DNA of 64,000 nucleotides from an uncultured Bacilli bacterium (GTDB taxonomy: Bacteria; Bacillota_I; Bacilli_A; RF39; UBA660). Every line of letters begins with the position of its first letter. Position 1 is the stretch's first letter. Of the stretch, positions 8,933 to 17,328 are shown piece by piece. The translations under genes and the position numbers were made by a program. The notes beneath the pieces were generated by a model. It did not search any database. It was given only the letters and a program-made list of their open reading frames with translations, and had not been told where the DNA came from. The stretch lies in contig CAKPRO010000009.1 of the NCBI GenBank assembly GCA_934182615.1, positions 1 to 64,000 of the forward strand. Reading direction: 5' to 3'.

Positions 8933-8967
8933 AAAAAGATACTAATTTTACTTTTTAGTATCTTTTT
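8933..8967 (-). terminator. Terminator downstream of the response regulator
   Basis: A perfect 13-bp stem (AAAAAGATACTAA with TTAGTATCTTTTT) with T runs on both sides, so it may work in both directions. Confidence 0.8.
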
Positions 8968-9052
8968 GATATTTAATTTATAGCGGTGTTATTTACATAT
9001 AATTTATAACCATTTTAATTCTTTACATACTAGTTCTACTTCTTCATTATTG

Positions 9053-9481
9053 TTAGTATTTTTTAGTACTGATTTTGTTATATCTATTTTCTTCATAAGA
9101 TATTTTTTTCTTTTTACTAGTACTTGTTTTATTTAACTGAATATTTACTCTTGCTAATAACTCTTCAATATGAAATGGTTTTGTTAAGTAGTCATCCGCT
9201 CCATTTTCTAAACCATTTAGTTTATCTTCGAGCATTGATTTGGCTGTTAACATTATGACTTTACTTTCTATTTCTTCTTCTCTTAGTTTTTTTAATATTT
9301 CAAAACCATTCATACTTGGTAACATTACATCTAATATTATTAAATCATATAGTCCTGATAAGGCATTATAATAACCTTCTTCACCATCTGTTTCTATATC
9401 TACGATGTAATCATCTTTAGTTAATTTTTCTTTTATTAGTTCTGCGAGTGTATATTCATCTTCAATTATTAAGATATGCAT
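9053..9481 (-). CDS. Truncated response regulator, receiver domain only
   Basis: The first ~117 residues form a complete receiver domain of the OmpR type: acidic pair in IIEDEYT, phosphoacceptor Asp in LIILDVMLPSMNG, Thr in VIMLTAKS and Lys in DYLTKPFHIEELLARVNIQL. The wHTH DNA-binding domain that should follow is missing; the frame continues as a lysine/serine-rich tail of about 25 residues and stops. No histidine kinase lies nearby. In another frame the same 3' region reads a 30-residue segment (MKKIDITKSVL to CKELKWL, about 9007-9099), which hints at a frameshift or deletion. Probably a decayed two-component regulator, although single-domain receivers do exist. Confidence 0.75.
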   Translation of the reverse strand: MHILIIEDEYTLAELIKEKLTKDDYIVDIETDGEEGYYNALSGLYDLIILDVMLPSMNGFEILKKLREEEIESKVIMLTAKSMLEDKLNGLENGADDYLTKPFHIEELLARVNIQLNKTSTSKKKKISYEENRYNKISTKKY

Positions 9482-9564
9482 AGTTAATCACCTCTTTAAA
9501 TATATAATTTATTTATTAAATGAATATTAAATATAGTTATATTATAACATTTTTTAATAAAAAC

Positions 9565-9591
9565 AAAAAGAGACTAGTTTTTGTTAATCTC
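9565..9591 (-). terminator. Terminator of the 9646-10470 gene
   Basis: A 7-bp stem (GAGATTA with TAGTCTC on the minus strand, one G-U pair) followed by a T run, about 55 bases after the stop codon. Confidence 0.65.
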
Positions 9592-9645
9592 CTAAGTTAT
9601 AAGTATATATTATTTCGTATTATATAATAATTTTTGTTAATTAAT

Positions 9646-10470
9646 TTAACTTTTATGTTTAACTTTATTTTTATTTAAGCTACAACCTGTTATAACCTCA
9701 TATAAATTACTATTTAAACAAGTGCTACAAATATCTGCATCTTTTTTAATCAAGTTGTTATTTAATAAATAATCTGAAAGAATATTTGCTAAAGGATAAC
9801 GCAATAAATAATTAACCAAACCAATATTTAAATCGTAGTCATAACGCATTAGTTTTTTAATTTTATGAGCATCTAAATCTTCTATATTTATTTGTTCATT
9901 TTGAATATATAATTTTTCACACAATAGTTCATATTCTATAGCATTTAGCATTTTTTCTTCATAATACATTCTATTATTTCTTCTTGCTTGAATTAATTCA
10001 TAAAATTCTTTGTGATTAAGCCAAAGTTCTAATTGCTTTTCAATATAAAATGAAAATACTTCACAAAGAAAACTATACTTATCAGGAATTATTGGTGGAT
10101 TAGAAATTATGTCAATATAATGAGCAAATTCATGAGCTAGTATAAAAATATCAGAATCATTTCCAGAAAGTCTTATAAATGCTCTTCTATTATTTGTATC
10201 AACTAAACTTTTAGTTTCGTTTTTATTTATGATAATTCTGTTACTATTTATTCCTTCTAAAATGATTTTGTAGTATTCTTTATTATAACTTTTATAAAAC
10301 TCAAGAACTATGCCTAGAGGATTATTTATATTTTGAGGATAATCCATCTTAGTATAATCCTTTTTAAAATAATCTATTAATTGGTAAATTAAATCTTCTT
10401 TTATAAATTTATGAATGTTTGATTCTACTTTTACTCTCCCAATAAATTTTTCAGTAACAGATTTTCTCAT
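9646..10470 (-). CDS. Predicted zinc metalloprotease-like protein (HEXXH)
   Basis: A 274-residue soluble protein with a zincin motif HEFAHYID near residue 130 and a plausible third ligand glutamate about 20 residues later in FLCEVFSFYIE. A helical region follows, and the segment GLVNYLLRYPLANILSDYLL resembles the C-terminal helices of M3-type oligopeptidases, so it may be a shortened M3-like gluzincin. The C-terminus is Cys- and Lys-rich (CSTCLNSN). A second, distantly similar HEXXH protein is at 47987-49057. It has its own start (AGGAGG then ATG) and sits next to two HEPN abortive-infection genes, so a defence role is possible but unproven. Confidence 0.6.
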   Translation of the reverse strand: MRKSVTEKFIGRVKVESNIHKFIKEDLIYQLIDYFKKDYTKMDYPQNINNPLGIVLEFYKSYNKEYYKIILEGINSNRIIINKNETKSLVDTNNRRAFIRLSGNDSDIFILAHEFAHYIDIISNPPIIPDKYSFLCEVFSFYIEKQLELWLNHKEFYELIQARRNNRMYYEEKMLNAIEYELLCEKLYIQNEQINIEDLDAHKIKKLMRYDYDLNIGLVNYLLRYPLANILSDYLLNNNLIKKDADICSTCLNSNLYEVITGCSLNKNKVKHKS

Positions 10471-10621
10471 GTCAGCCTCCTATAAACATATTAATAATAA
10501 ACTTTGTTTTTTGATATATTATATCATATATATTTATACTTTCATAGGTTTATATAATGTTTTTTATTCTTTATTATGTAATAATGTGCAATATAGATTG
10601 ATAAATAAAATTACATAAAAG

Positions 10622-10645
10622 AGATTAATTTTTGTTAATCTCTTA
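10622..10645 (-). terminator. Second terminator after the AbiF-type locus
   Basis: A 9-bp stem (AGAGATTAA with TTAATCTCT) followed by TTTTA on the minus strand. It lies behind the ncRNA terminator and may stop readthrough. Confidence 0.55.
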
Positions 10646-10659
10646 AATTATAAATATAG

Positions 10660-10722
10660 AAAAATAGGGCTCCATCATTTAGACAGTGCCCTTGCAAAAA
10701 TGTATTACCATTTTTTCCTTGC
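10660..10722 (-). ncRNA. Candidate small RNA beside the AbiD/AbiF-type HEPN gene
   Basis: A consensus promoter on the minus strand (10729-10757) begins inside the intergenic gap just downstream of the HEPN gene. The predicted transcript starts near 10722 and is about 63 nt. It has a first hairpin pairing AAAAATG with CATTTTTGC and ends in a terminator with an AGGGC/GCCCT stem and a U run. The heptamer TGCAAGG occurs twice in the 5' half. There is no ribosome-binding site or ORF. A separate RNA gene directly beside an AbiF-type HEPN ribonuclease fits the reported ncRNA antitoxins of this family, which are related to the ancestry of Cas13; that link is inference. Confidence 0.6.
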
Positions 10723-10728
10723 ATAGAT

Positions 10729-10757
10729 AATATAACATATTTTTTTATCTATGTCAA
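10729..10757 (-). promoter_or_regulatory. Promoter of the candidate AbiF-associated RNA
   Basis: TTGACA, 17 bases, TATATT. The spacer and -10 also form an inverted repeat (CATAGATAA with TTATCTATG), which could be an operator or a cruciform. Confidence 0.75.
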
Positions 10758-10784
10758 ACTATTTAATCAATGTTTACATTATTT

Positions 10785-11774
10785 TTACTTATAATAACAT
10801 TTTATTATTTTGTCAAAATATTCATATATTGATTTTAATAGTTCATTATTAGTATAATACTCACTATGGTAATTTATTCTTCCATAAAATAAATCTTTAA
10901 TATCATTTGTAACATTTTCTTTTACTCCATTACTTGTTACTATTTCATTAAACATATAAAGCGTGTATGTTATCTGCCTTATTCGTGAATTTTTCAATTT
11001 ATTAGTTCTCATTTCTTTTTTGATACCACAAAAGTTTAAGTAATTAACCACTTTATAATCAGGTGAATATTGATTATCTTTCTTATCAAGTTCACATAAC
11101 ACGCAAGAATTATGTGCAACTGCATTTCTTAGTTTTACTATTTCCCTTAGAATAAATACATTTTTACTTTCTTCTGCTAACTTGTATTCTTTAGAGAAAA
11201 ACTCATAAAAGTTTACTAGTTCTCCAAATGTGATAACTTCAAGAAATTCCCATATAGGTATATTTTCCAATTTCTTATCTTTATCAATATCATATTTAGA
11301 AAATATTTTTTGATAATAATCGCTTCCTACTTTTTTAAATATACTATTATGTACTTTTTTGGGAAATTTATCGTCGTTAAAATCTTTTTCTAAATACATA
11401 TTTACTATTCTATATCCATCTTCTTCATTTATATCTTCTATTAAATTTAATATTCTAATTTTTAAATAATGTTCAATATCTATTATCATTTTAAATAAAA
11501 CTAATCTTACCCTGTGATCAATAATCGCTAAATCTTTAAGATATGCGAAATCTAAATCAACATATTTATCTACAAACTCTCCATTAATTAAATATCTTTC
11601 AAAATTATGTTTATAAGATGTTAAATTATAATAGTTATTGTTGTCTTTTAAATATTTTTCTGCTTCTTGTTCTGATATTAGTTCAAACTTAATATTTTTA
11701 TTTTTTAGATATGGAACCATATCTGTTATTTTTAACATAGGCTTTAATGTTTCTATATTATTACCATTAATCAT
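10785..11774 (-). CDS. Abi_2 family (AbiD/AbiF-type) HEPN abortive-infection protein
   Basis: The 329-residue protein matches the Abi_2 family: an N-terminal segment KITDMVPYLKNKNIKFELISEQEAEKYL, NYYNLTSYKHNF, and the hydrophobic HEPN core LAIIDHRVRLVLFKMIIDIEHYLKIRILN. The HEPN ribonuclease motif R-N-x3-H is clear in LREIVKLRNAVAHNSC near residue 225. Such proteins give phage resistance by cutting RNA and arresting the host. The start has AAGGTG at good spacing. Downstream lies an independent small RNA gene (10660-10722) that could be its antitoxin or guide-like partner. The gene belongs to a three-gene defence cluster at 9.6-13.1 kb. Confidence 0.85.
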   Translation of the reverse strand: MINGNNIETLKPMLKITDMVPYLKNKNIKFELISEQEAEKYLKDNNNYYNLTSYKHNFERYLINGEFVDKYVDLDFAYLKDLAIIDHRVRLVLFKMIIDIEHYLKIRILNLIEDINEEDGYRIVNMYLEKDFNDDKFPKKVHNSIFKKVGSDYYQKIFSKYDIDKDKKLENIPIWEFLEVITFGELVNFYEFFSKEYKLAEESKNVFILREIVKLRNAVAHNSCVLCELDKKDNQYSPDYKVVNYLNFCGIKKEMRTNKLKNSRIRQITYTLYMFNEIVTSNGVKENVTNDIKDLFYGRINYHSEYYTNNELLKSIYEYFDKIIKCYYK

Positions 11775-11875
11775 ATCGATTCACCTTCTTTTTATTTACT
11801 ATTATAACATATCAATTTTAATTAATTAAGACTTTTTTATAAGAAAATTACATAAAAACTATATTTATTAAATCA

Positions 11876-13123
11876 TTAATTTAAAATTGATTTATCATAA
11901 TAAATATTATGACTTAATGATGATTTAACTATTGTATTATCAAGCCTAATATATTGATATATATAAGCAAGCATTACATCCTCTAAAAAATATGGTATTC
12001 TAACCAATTCATCATTTGATAGTTTCTTCAACTCGTTGGTATGATGATTATAATAATTTCTTCCATCAGCTATTTTTCTTGATAATTTATATACTTTTTT
12101 ACTATTAAAATTCCAAATATAAGCAACTTGATTTAATATAGATTCAATTCTATCTGCCAATGTTACTTTGCCACTCGGTTTCCCATTTTTTACCCACATA
12201 TTCTTAGCATTTTGTTCATCATAGTTTTTAGATATATATTCCAAGATTTGAGTATAATTAAGAAATCTATTTAAGTCAGATGTTTTATATTTTAAAATAT
12301 CTAAATAAATATCAAAAATAGGAAGTGCATTTTCTAGTAAAGTATTAAAATTAGCATAGGCTTTTAAAAAGTATTTATCAATTTTTTCTATCGTTATAAC
12401 AAATTCGTTGTAATGATGTGCTAGACATTCATTATTAGGTATTTTATCAATAAATTTTATACAATTCAAAAACATTATATTGTTTTCATTTACTTCAATT
12501 TTCTTTATGCCAATTTCTCTTTTAGATAATATACTTAAAAATGCTTTAAATTGATATACATCTCTCATTACATCCATATATCGTTGAGATTTATTATATT
12601 TAAACTCAATTAAAATGGTTTTCTCATTTTGATATAATGGATGCCCACAAATAACTGAATTACCCACTAAAATAGAAATTTTTTTATCATCAAAGTTGTA
12701 ACTATAGCATTTACTCTTAAATATTGGGTTTAATTGTTCATCATAATCATAAAATGGGATATTAGTAAACTCATTTATATTATAAAATTCAACTAAAGTT
12801 CTCCTAATTTTTCTATTATTTTTATTCGTATATTTATAATTTACAATGAATTCATCAAATCTAAAGCGTAATTCAAATTTTTCGTCCATCCCGCTTGTCA
12901 TCCCACAACTATAAAAGTTAAAAATAGTTATATCTTTTTTATCAATTATGCCATTAACTAAATTAAAACCCTTTTTTAATTTTAGCATCGTATTTATATC
13001 AACTAAATCTAATAGTCTAATTTTAAGTTGATTATCCTCAAAATAAAATTGTGCATTATATTTTTCATCTAAGATATATATAGTAAAATACTTATTAATA
13101 TAGTCATCAATTAATTCATTCAT
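11876..13123 (-). CDS. ApeA-like HEPN domain anti-phage protein
   Basis: A 415-residue protein with a beta-rich N-terminal half (about 1-220, with FYSCGMTSGMDEKFELRFRF and SVICGHPLYQNEKTILIEF) and a helical C-terminal half ending in a HEPN motif: KIADGRNYYNHHTNEL, which is R-N-x3-H. The two-part layout and the motif followed by a final helix resemble ApeA, an abortive-infection HEPN nuclease. The sequence is divergent, so the assignment rests on architecture and motif. It lies about 100 bases upstream of the AbiF-type gene on the same strand and may be cotranscribed. AGGAGATG precedes the ATG. Confidence 0.7.
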   Translation of the reverse strand: MNELIDDYINKYFTIYILDEKYNAQFYFEDNQLKIRLLDLVDINTMLKLKKGFNLVNGIIDKKDITIFNFYSCGMTSGMDEKFELRFRFDEFIVNYKYTNKNNRKIRRTLVEFYNINEFTNIPFYDYDEQLNPIFKSKCYSYNFDDKKISILVGNSVICGHPLYQNEKTILIEFKYNKSQRYMDVMRDVYQFKAFLSILSKREIGIKKIEVNENNIMFLNCIKFIDKIPNNECLAHHYNEFVITIEKIDKYFLKAYANFNTLLENALPIFDIYLDILKYKTSDLNRFLNYTQILEYISKNYDEQNAKNMWVKNGKPSGKVTLADRIESILNQVAYIWNFNSKKVYKLSRKIADGRNYYNHHTNELKKLSNDELVRIPYFLEDVMLAYIYQYIRLDNTIVKSSLSHNIYYDKSILN

Positions 13124-13337
13124 TTTTTATCATCTCCTATACTTTTCAATTACAATATTATAATAAAATAGATTTAATTAAATCTAATCGATAATATAAT
13201 TATATCACTAAAAAGAGACTTTTCCATGAAGTACTTTACATTTTATAGATTTTTATTTATTATACCATTTATACAATTGCATTGATAGAACAAATAACTT
13301 GGTGGATTAGAATCAATTACTACTTTATGTATCACTC

Positions 13338-13439
13338 TTAAACAATAATGTGCATATGCTCATTCTTTATATCGGTACTTTTATGTTTTTTTATTACTTC
13401 TAAATTAAGAATACTACTTCCATGATATACATAGTTCAT
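13338..13439 (-). pseudogene. Short remnant beginning MNYVYHGSS
   Basis: The 460-base gap between the ApeA-like gene and the next operon holds a 33-codon frame whose start, MNYVYHGSSILNLEVIKKHKS, resembles N-termini of larger proteins with a YHGS motif (ADP-ribosyltransferase-like or related folds). It then stops. A second frame just downstream (VIHKVVIDSNPPSYLFYQ) also ends quickly. The region looks like a decayed gene. Low confidence in any identity. Confidence 0.3.
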
Positions 13440-13507
13440 ATTTATTTTTCCTCTCTACTTCAACTTGATTGTATCATATTAATTATTATATACAACTTAA
13501 TATTTTT

Positions 13508-13564
13508 AATCTAGAGACTATATAATAGGATCTAAATTACCTCACGGGGCTTAGGCTTAAGAGG
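13508..13564 (+). repeat. GAC/GGC hairpin array, copy 3 (decayed)
   Basis: Nearly the same as copy 4 at 19140-19196, including the upstream sequence AATATTTTTAAT and the first loop ACTATATAATAGG, but the stems carry mismatches (for example CCTCACGGGG in place of CCTCTTAAGA). It appears to be a duplicated array that has lost pairing. Confidence 0.65.
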
Positions 13565-13570
13565 CTAAAG

Positions 13571-13595
13571 AAAAAGAGACTCTTCTAATCTCTTT
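13571..13595 (-). terminator. Terminator of the 13585-16288 operon
   Basis: AAGAGA/TCTCTT stem followed by a T run on the minus strand, overlapping the stop codon of the last gene. Confidence 0.6.
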
Positions 13596-14694
13596 GTTCA
13601 TTTTTAACTAATTTTATTATCTTACATTTTTTATGATTTTCTGTTTTTGCTTCCGGTGTTTGACTACTGGACTGAGTATCTTTTAAAACATCAAGTATTA
13701 TTTTTTTTATATTATTATAATTTAACCTATCGTTAAAGCTTAATTTAGATATATCTAATTCATAACTTAACTCTTCCATTATTCCTTGATAATGTTCTTC
13801 TGATATACTATCATATTTTAATAAAGTCTTTTCTATTCCTAGATTAGTTGCTACTAAATATAGTAAAGTTATTTCGCTTAGTGAATAATAGTCAACTGCT
13901 TCATACTCCATATACTCATGTACTTTACTTATTATTTCATTATATTTTTTTCTTTCTTTTGTTTCAATATATTTATTCCAATTATTCTTTATTTTGTCTA
14001 ATTGTTTTGAAATATCTTCAAGTAAATAGATATGACTACTTAAATATGATGATAACATTTCATCATAGACTGCTATAAAATCTAATATATATTTTTTTAT
14101 TCCTATTTTTTCTATTTTTTCAAATGTATTAAATCTTTGATGAAGATAATCTTCAAGTACAATATCATATTCCTCGAAAATATCTTCAATTATTGCTTTA
14201 GCATAATAATCTAGTATAATTTGACTACTATTAAAACTATCATAAATGATTAGAAAGCCCATTCCTAAATTTTCCGCTGCCGCTTCATCTATTTTTAATT
14301 TTCCTAATTCTATCTGTAATCTTTTCGACTTATGATTAACCTCTAAAAGAAATTTGTATTTTTTGTAGTTTTTACTATTTTTGTCTTTTATTAGATTACA
14401 CATAATTATTAATAATTCTATATAATTTTGTTCATTATCTTGATTTTCTATATAAGTGTCTGCTGCTACAGTAATTAAATTCTCATCTTCTTTAAACTTA
14501 TTAATTATAAACTTAACAAATCTATAATCTGTTTTTACATTATCTTCAGCAAAATCATAAAAGTTTTTGTCATTTGATACATTTATTACATCTATCATAA
14601 AGTTAGTATTGGACTCTAGTTCTTCTAATGTAAAATCTGTTATATCTTCACCATTTATGTAGTTATATACTGTTTCTATATTATATTTTTTCAT
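13585..14694 (-). CDS. Hypothetical protein, last gene of a divergent-sigma operon
   Basis: A 369-residue acidic, helix-rich, leucine/isoleucine/lysine-rich protein without signal peptide, membrane segments or a motif I recognise. It begins 12 bases after the sigma-like gene stops and has AGGAGG before the ATG, so it is the third gene of the 16288-13585 operon. The C-terminal ~30 residues are polar (SSSQTPEAKTENHKK) and probably disordered. Possibly a partner or regulator of the sigma-like protein, by position only. Confidence 0.7.
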   Translation of the reverse strand: MKKYNIETVYNYINGEDITDFTLEELESNTNFMIDVINVSNDKNFYDFAEDNVKTDYRFVKFIINKFKEDENLITVAADTYIENQDNEQNYIELLIIMCNLIKDKNSKNYKKYKFLLEVNHKSKRLQIELGKLKIDEAAAENLGMGFLIIYDSFNSSQIILDYYAKAIIEDIFEEYDIVLEDYLHQRFNTFEKIEKIGIKKYILDFIAVYDEMLSSYLSSHIYLLEDISKQLDKIKNNWNKYIETKERKKYNEIISKVHEYMEYEAVDYYSLSEITLLYLVATNLGIEKTLLKYDSISEEHYQGIMEELSYELDISKLSFNDRLNYNNIKKIILDVLKDTQSSSQTPEAKTENHKKCKIIKLVKNEQRD

Positions 14695-14706
14695 TTTCTT
14701 TTCCTC

Positions 14707-15660
14707 CTAATATCTTACTCTTTTACCTATTGCTATTCTTCTTAATTTGCTTAATGTTTTAATTTCTTTTTGTCTTGCCCTTTCTTTTGTTATATCCATT
14801 AACTGTGCTGTCTCACTTAAATTATGACGATCATATTCACCAATACCAAACCTTCGCTTTATTAATTCTAATTCATCTTCATTCAAACCATCTAATAATA
14901 AATTTATTGTTTGTGAATTATAATCTTCATCTATTATAGTTGTTTCCATATCTATTGGCAAAGATTCTTCTAATGTTTGAATTGAATCTGTTAGTCCCCT
15001 ATCAATTAATAAATATTTTAACTTATCCATCTTTGCTTTTGATAGCTTGCTACTATCTACTTCTGTTAGTGTGTTAGTGATTGCTTCTAATAATGTATAT
15101 ATACTATATAAACAATAGTAGCCTGAAAAATATTTAAAAAAGTCTTCATTTTTATTTAGTTCTTTTTTTATAAAGTCTAGGTATTTATTATAGGTTACCT
15201 CTGGAGTTATTTCCTTTAACTTGATGTAGTTTATTAATATTTCAGCAAAATTTGTTGTATTTAAAACGACCATTTTTTCAAAAGAATACTTTGCTATTGG
15301 TAATTTATCTAATAGTTTCGTATAAAATAGACTATTATAGTTAAATATATTTGAATATTTATCTATTGATACAAGTATTTCGGCATCTATTAATTCTATC
15401 CATATCTCATAAATTGTACTTATCACATCATTCATATCGTATGATATTGTATTTGTAAAATAAACCTTATTTTTATTTATAAAATTTAATGGTACATATA
15501 CCGTGTCTTCAATTAGTTTTTTTCTTTTTATTTCTTTTTCTTTAATATTTGATTCTTTTTTCATCTCAATGAATAATTCTTGAGCTTCTTTTAACTTTAG
15601 TTTACCTAGTGTTTTTACTTTTTCATTCCACATGTTTAATATTTTTATGTTCTCTTCCAT
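14707..15660 (-). CDS. Divergent sigma-70-like protein with a clear region 4
   Basis: The C-terminal ~65 residues are a good sigma region 4: LLLDGLNEDELELIKRRFGIGEYDRHNLSETAQLMDITKERARQ, a helix-turn-helix that recognises -35 sequences. The N-terminal 200 residues are helical and lack convincing region 2 motifs, although KKLIEDTVYVPLNFINKN may be a relic of the polymerase-binding part. At 317 residues it could be an alternative sigma factor or a DNA-binding protein that borrowed region 4. It is the middle gene of an operon with two unknown proteins. No anti-sigma factor is recognisable nearby. Confidence 0.7.
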   Translation of the reverse strand: MEENIKILNMWNEKVKTLGKLKLKEAQELFIEMKKESNIKEKEIKRKKLIEDTVYVPLNFINKNKVYFTNTISYDMNDVISTIYEIWIELIDAEILVSIDKYSNIFNYNSLFYTKLLDKLPIAKYSFEKMVVLNTTNFAEILINYIKLKEITPEVTYNKYLDFIKKELNKNEDFFKYFSGYYCLYSIYTLLEAITNTLTEVDSSKLSKAKMDKLKYLLIDRGLTDSIQTLEESLPIDMETTIIDEDYNSQTINLLLDGLNEDELELIKRRFGIGEYDRHNLSETAQLMDITKERARQKEIKTLSKLRRIAIGKRVRY

Positions 15661-15682
15661 TCTAATCCCCTTCTTTACTTTT

Positions 15683-16288
15683 TTATCTTGTTAATATTTT
15701 TCTTTTGATATATCTTCTACTATTTAATGAACAAAAGTATTTATCTCCTAATGTATCTTGAGTTAATTCTGTATCAGTATCCATTTTATCTGCTAATTTA
15801 GATAGAAGTTCTATTTTTGATTTTCTATCTCTATCATAAATGTTTCCATACATCCCTATACTTATATCATACATACCTGAATTATGTATTTTATGCCAAG
15901 ATGATACATCTTGATATGAATATGGATTATGAGTAATAAATAAATTTGTTTCCGCTAATGATATTGTTCTTGGAGTTGCTATTAAAACATTTCTATCGGT
16001 TATTATTAGTTTTGAAGGTAATATACCTAATGTTATTCCATAAGGTGATACTATTTCCATATCTTTACTACTTATGCTATCATATCTTCCTTTTCCCACT
16101 TCTGTTCCATCATATAATGATACATTAAGATATGAAAGATAATCTTTATACATTTTTGATGTCTGTCTATTTTGGACTATCCAGTTTATAAAATCTTCAT
16201 TATCTTTCATTTCGGCAAAATTAATATTCTTTATTTCTCTAGCATTACAGTACTGACAAAATAATGCCTTTAAATATTCTTCTAACAT
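15683..16288 (-). CDS. Hypothetical protein, first gene of the divergent-sigma operon
   Basis: A 201-residue soluble protein with no known motif. The middle contains beta-strand-like segments (ITLGILPSKLIITDRNVLIATPRTISLAETNLFITHNPY), and two cysteines occur early (FCQYCNAREI). It has GGGGG before the ATG and 22 bases separate it from the sigma-like gene. The promoter region at 16289-16419 is shared with the divergent LysR gene. Function unknown. Confidence 0.65.
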   Translation of the reverse strand: MLEEYLKALFCQYCNAREIKNINFAEMKDNEDFINWIVQNRQTSKMYKDYLSYLNVSLYDGTEVGKGRYDSISSKDMEIVSPYGITLGILPSKLIITDRNVLIATPRTISLAETNLFITHNPYSYQDVSSWHKIHNSGMYDISIGMYGNIYDRDRKSKIELLSKLADKMDTDTELTQDTLGDKYFCSLNSRRYIKRKILTR

Positions 16289-16419
16289 ATACTTTTTCCC
16301 CCTTCCAATGGCTTTTTTGTCAAAAGCACTAGTATTGTAACATAATTTATGATATAATTAATATACATATTATTTATATGTTATATAACTTTTGGTTATA
16401 TTTTAGATGGAGGTTATTT

Positions 16420-17313
16420 ATGAATATTAACTTTGAATTATATAAAGTCTTTTATTATGTTGCTAAAAATAGTAGCATAAGTAGAGCCGCTAACGAGATG
16501 ATGATAAGTCAACCTGCTATCAGTAAATCTATTAAAACATTAGAGGCGCAAGTTGGTACTCCACTATTTATTAGAAAGAGAGATGGAGTTATTTTATCAG
16601 AAGCAGGGGAAACTATTTATAATAAAATTAAAGATGCTGTTGAACTTATAGTTTCTGCTGAAAACGATTTAGATGCTTTAACTAACATGGATACCGGTGT
16701 TATTAATATTGGAGCTAGTAGAACTATTCTTCATGAGTTTTTGATGCCATATATTAAAAGTTTTCATAAAAAATATCCTAAAGTTAATATTAGGATATTT
16801 ACTGATAAAACTGATTTACTTCTTAAGAAGGCTAAAATGGGACTAATTGATGTTATTTTTACTAATATGCCATATAATATTCCAAATAATTTTGATAGTT
16901 TTAAATTAATTGATTTGCATGATTGTTTTGCTGCGAATGAAACATTTAAGTATTTGAAAGATAGAACTATCACTAAGAATGACTTTGAGAAACTTCCTTT
17001 ACTAGTTTTAACTAAAGGTGCTTCTACTAGAATTAGACTTGATGAATATTGTACCGATAATAATATTGTTATTAATCCGGAGATGGAGTTTGGTAGTAAT
17101 ACTTTAATTAAAGATTTTACACTAGCAGGCTTTGGTATTGGTATGCTTACTGAAGAACATATCAAAGATGAACTTGAAGATGGTACCTTATTTAAACTTG
17201 ATATTGAATTACCACTCAAAGAAAAATATTTAGGTATGATTTATAACTGCGGTAGCATTGGATATATTAGTAAGAATTTTATTAAATATATAAAAGAGGC
17301 GATAACTGAATAG
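16420..17313 (+). CDS. LysR family transcriptional regulator
   Basis: The N-terminal winged HTH is typical: FYYVAKNSSISRAANEMMISQPAISKSIKTLEAQVGTPLFIR, followed by the linker helix and a periplasmic-binding-like effector domain (VINIGASRTILHEFLMPYI ... GFGIGMLTEEHI). At 297 residues it is full length. The ATG at 16420 has GGAGG 5 bases upstream; the frame extends 14 codons further but without a ribosome-binding site. It is divergent from the three-gene sigma-like operon, which could be its target in the usual LysR arrangement. The effector is unknown. Confidence 0.92.
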   Translation: MNINFELYKVFYYVAKNSSISRAANEMMISQPAISKSIKTLEAQVGTPLFIRKRDGVILSEAGETIYNKIKDAVELIVSAENDLDALTNMDTGVINIGASRTILHEFLMPYIKSFHKKYPKVNIRIFTDKTDLLLKKAKMGLIDVIFTNMPYNIPNNFDSFKLIDLHDCFAANETFKYLKDRTITKNDFEKLPLLVLTKGASTRIRLDEYCTDNNIVINPEMEFGSNTLIKDFTLAGFGIGMLTEEHIKDELEDGTLFKLDIELPLKEKYLGMIYNCGSIGYISKNFIKYIKEAITE

Positions 17314-17328
17314 TTTATCGTCTCTTTT
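17296..17328. terminator. Shared bidirectional terminator between convergent genes
   Basis: A 10-bp stem (GAGGCGATAA with TTATCGTCTC) with T runs on both strands. It overlaps the 3' ends of both the LysR gene and the convergent 17315-19003 gene, which are separated by one base. Confidence 0.75.

Noticed and set aside
16764..17219. A 151-codon minus-strand frame inside the LysR gene
   Set aside because: It lies wholly within the effector domain of a clear gene on the other strand and has no start signal.
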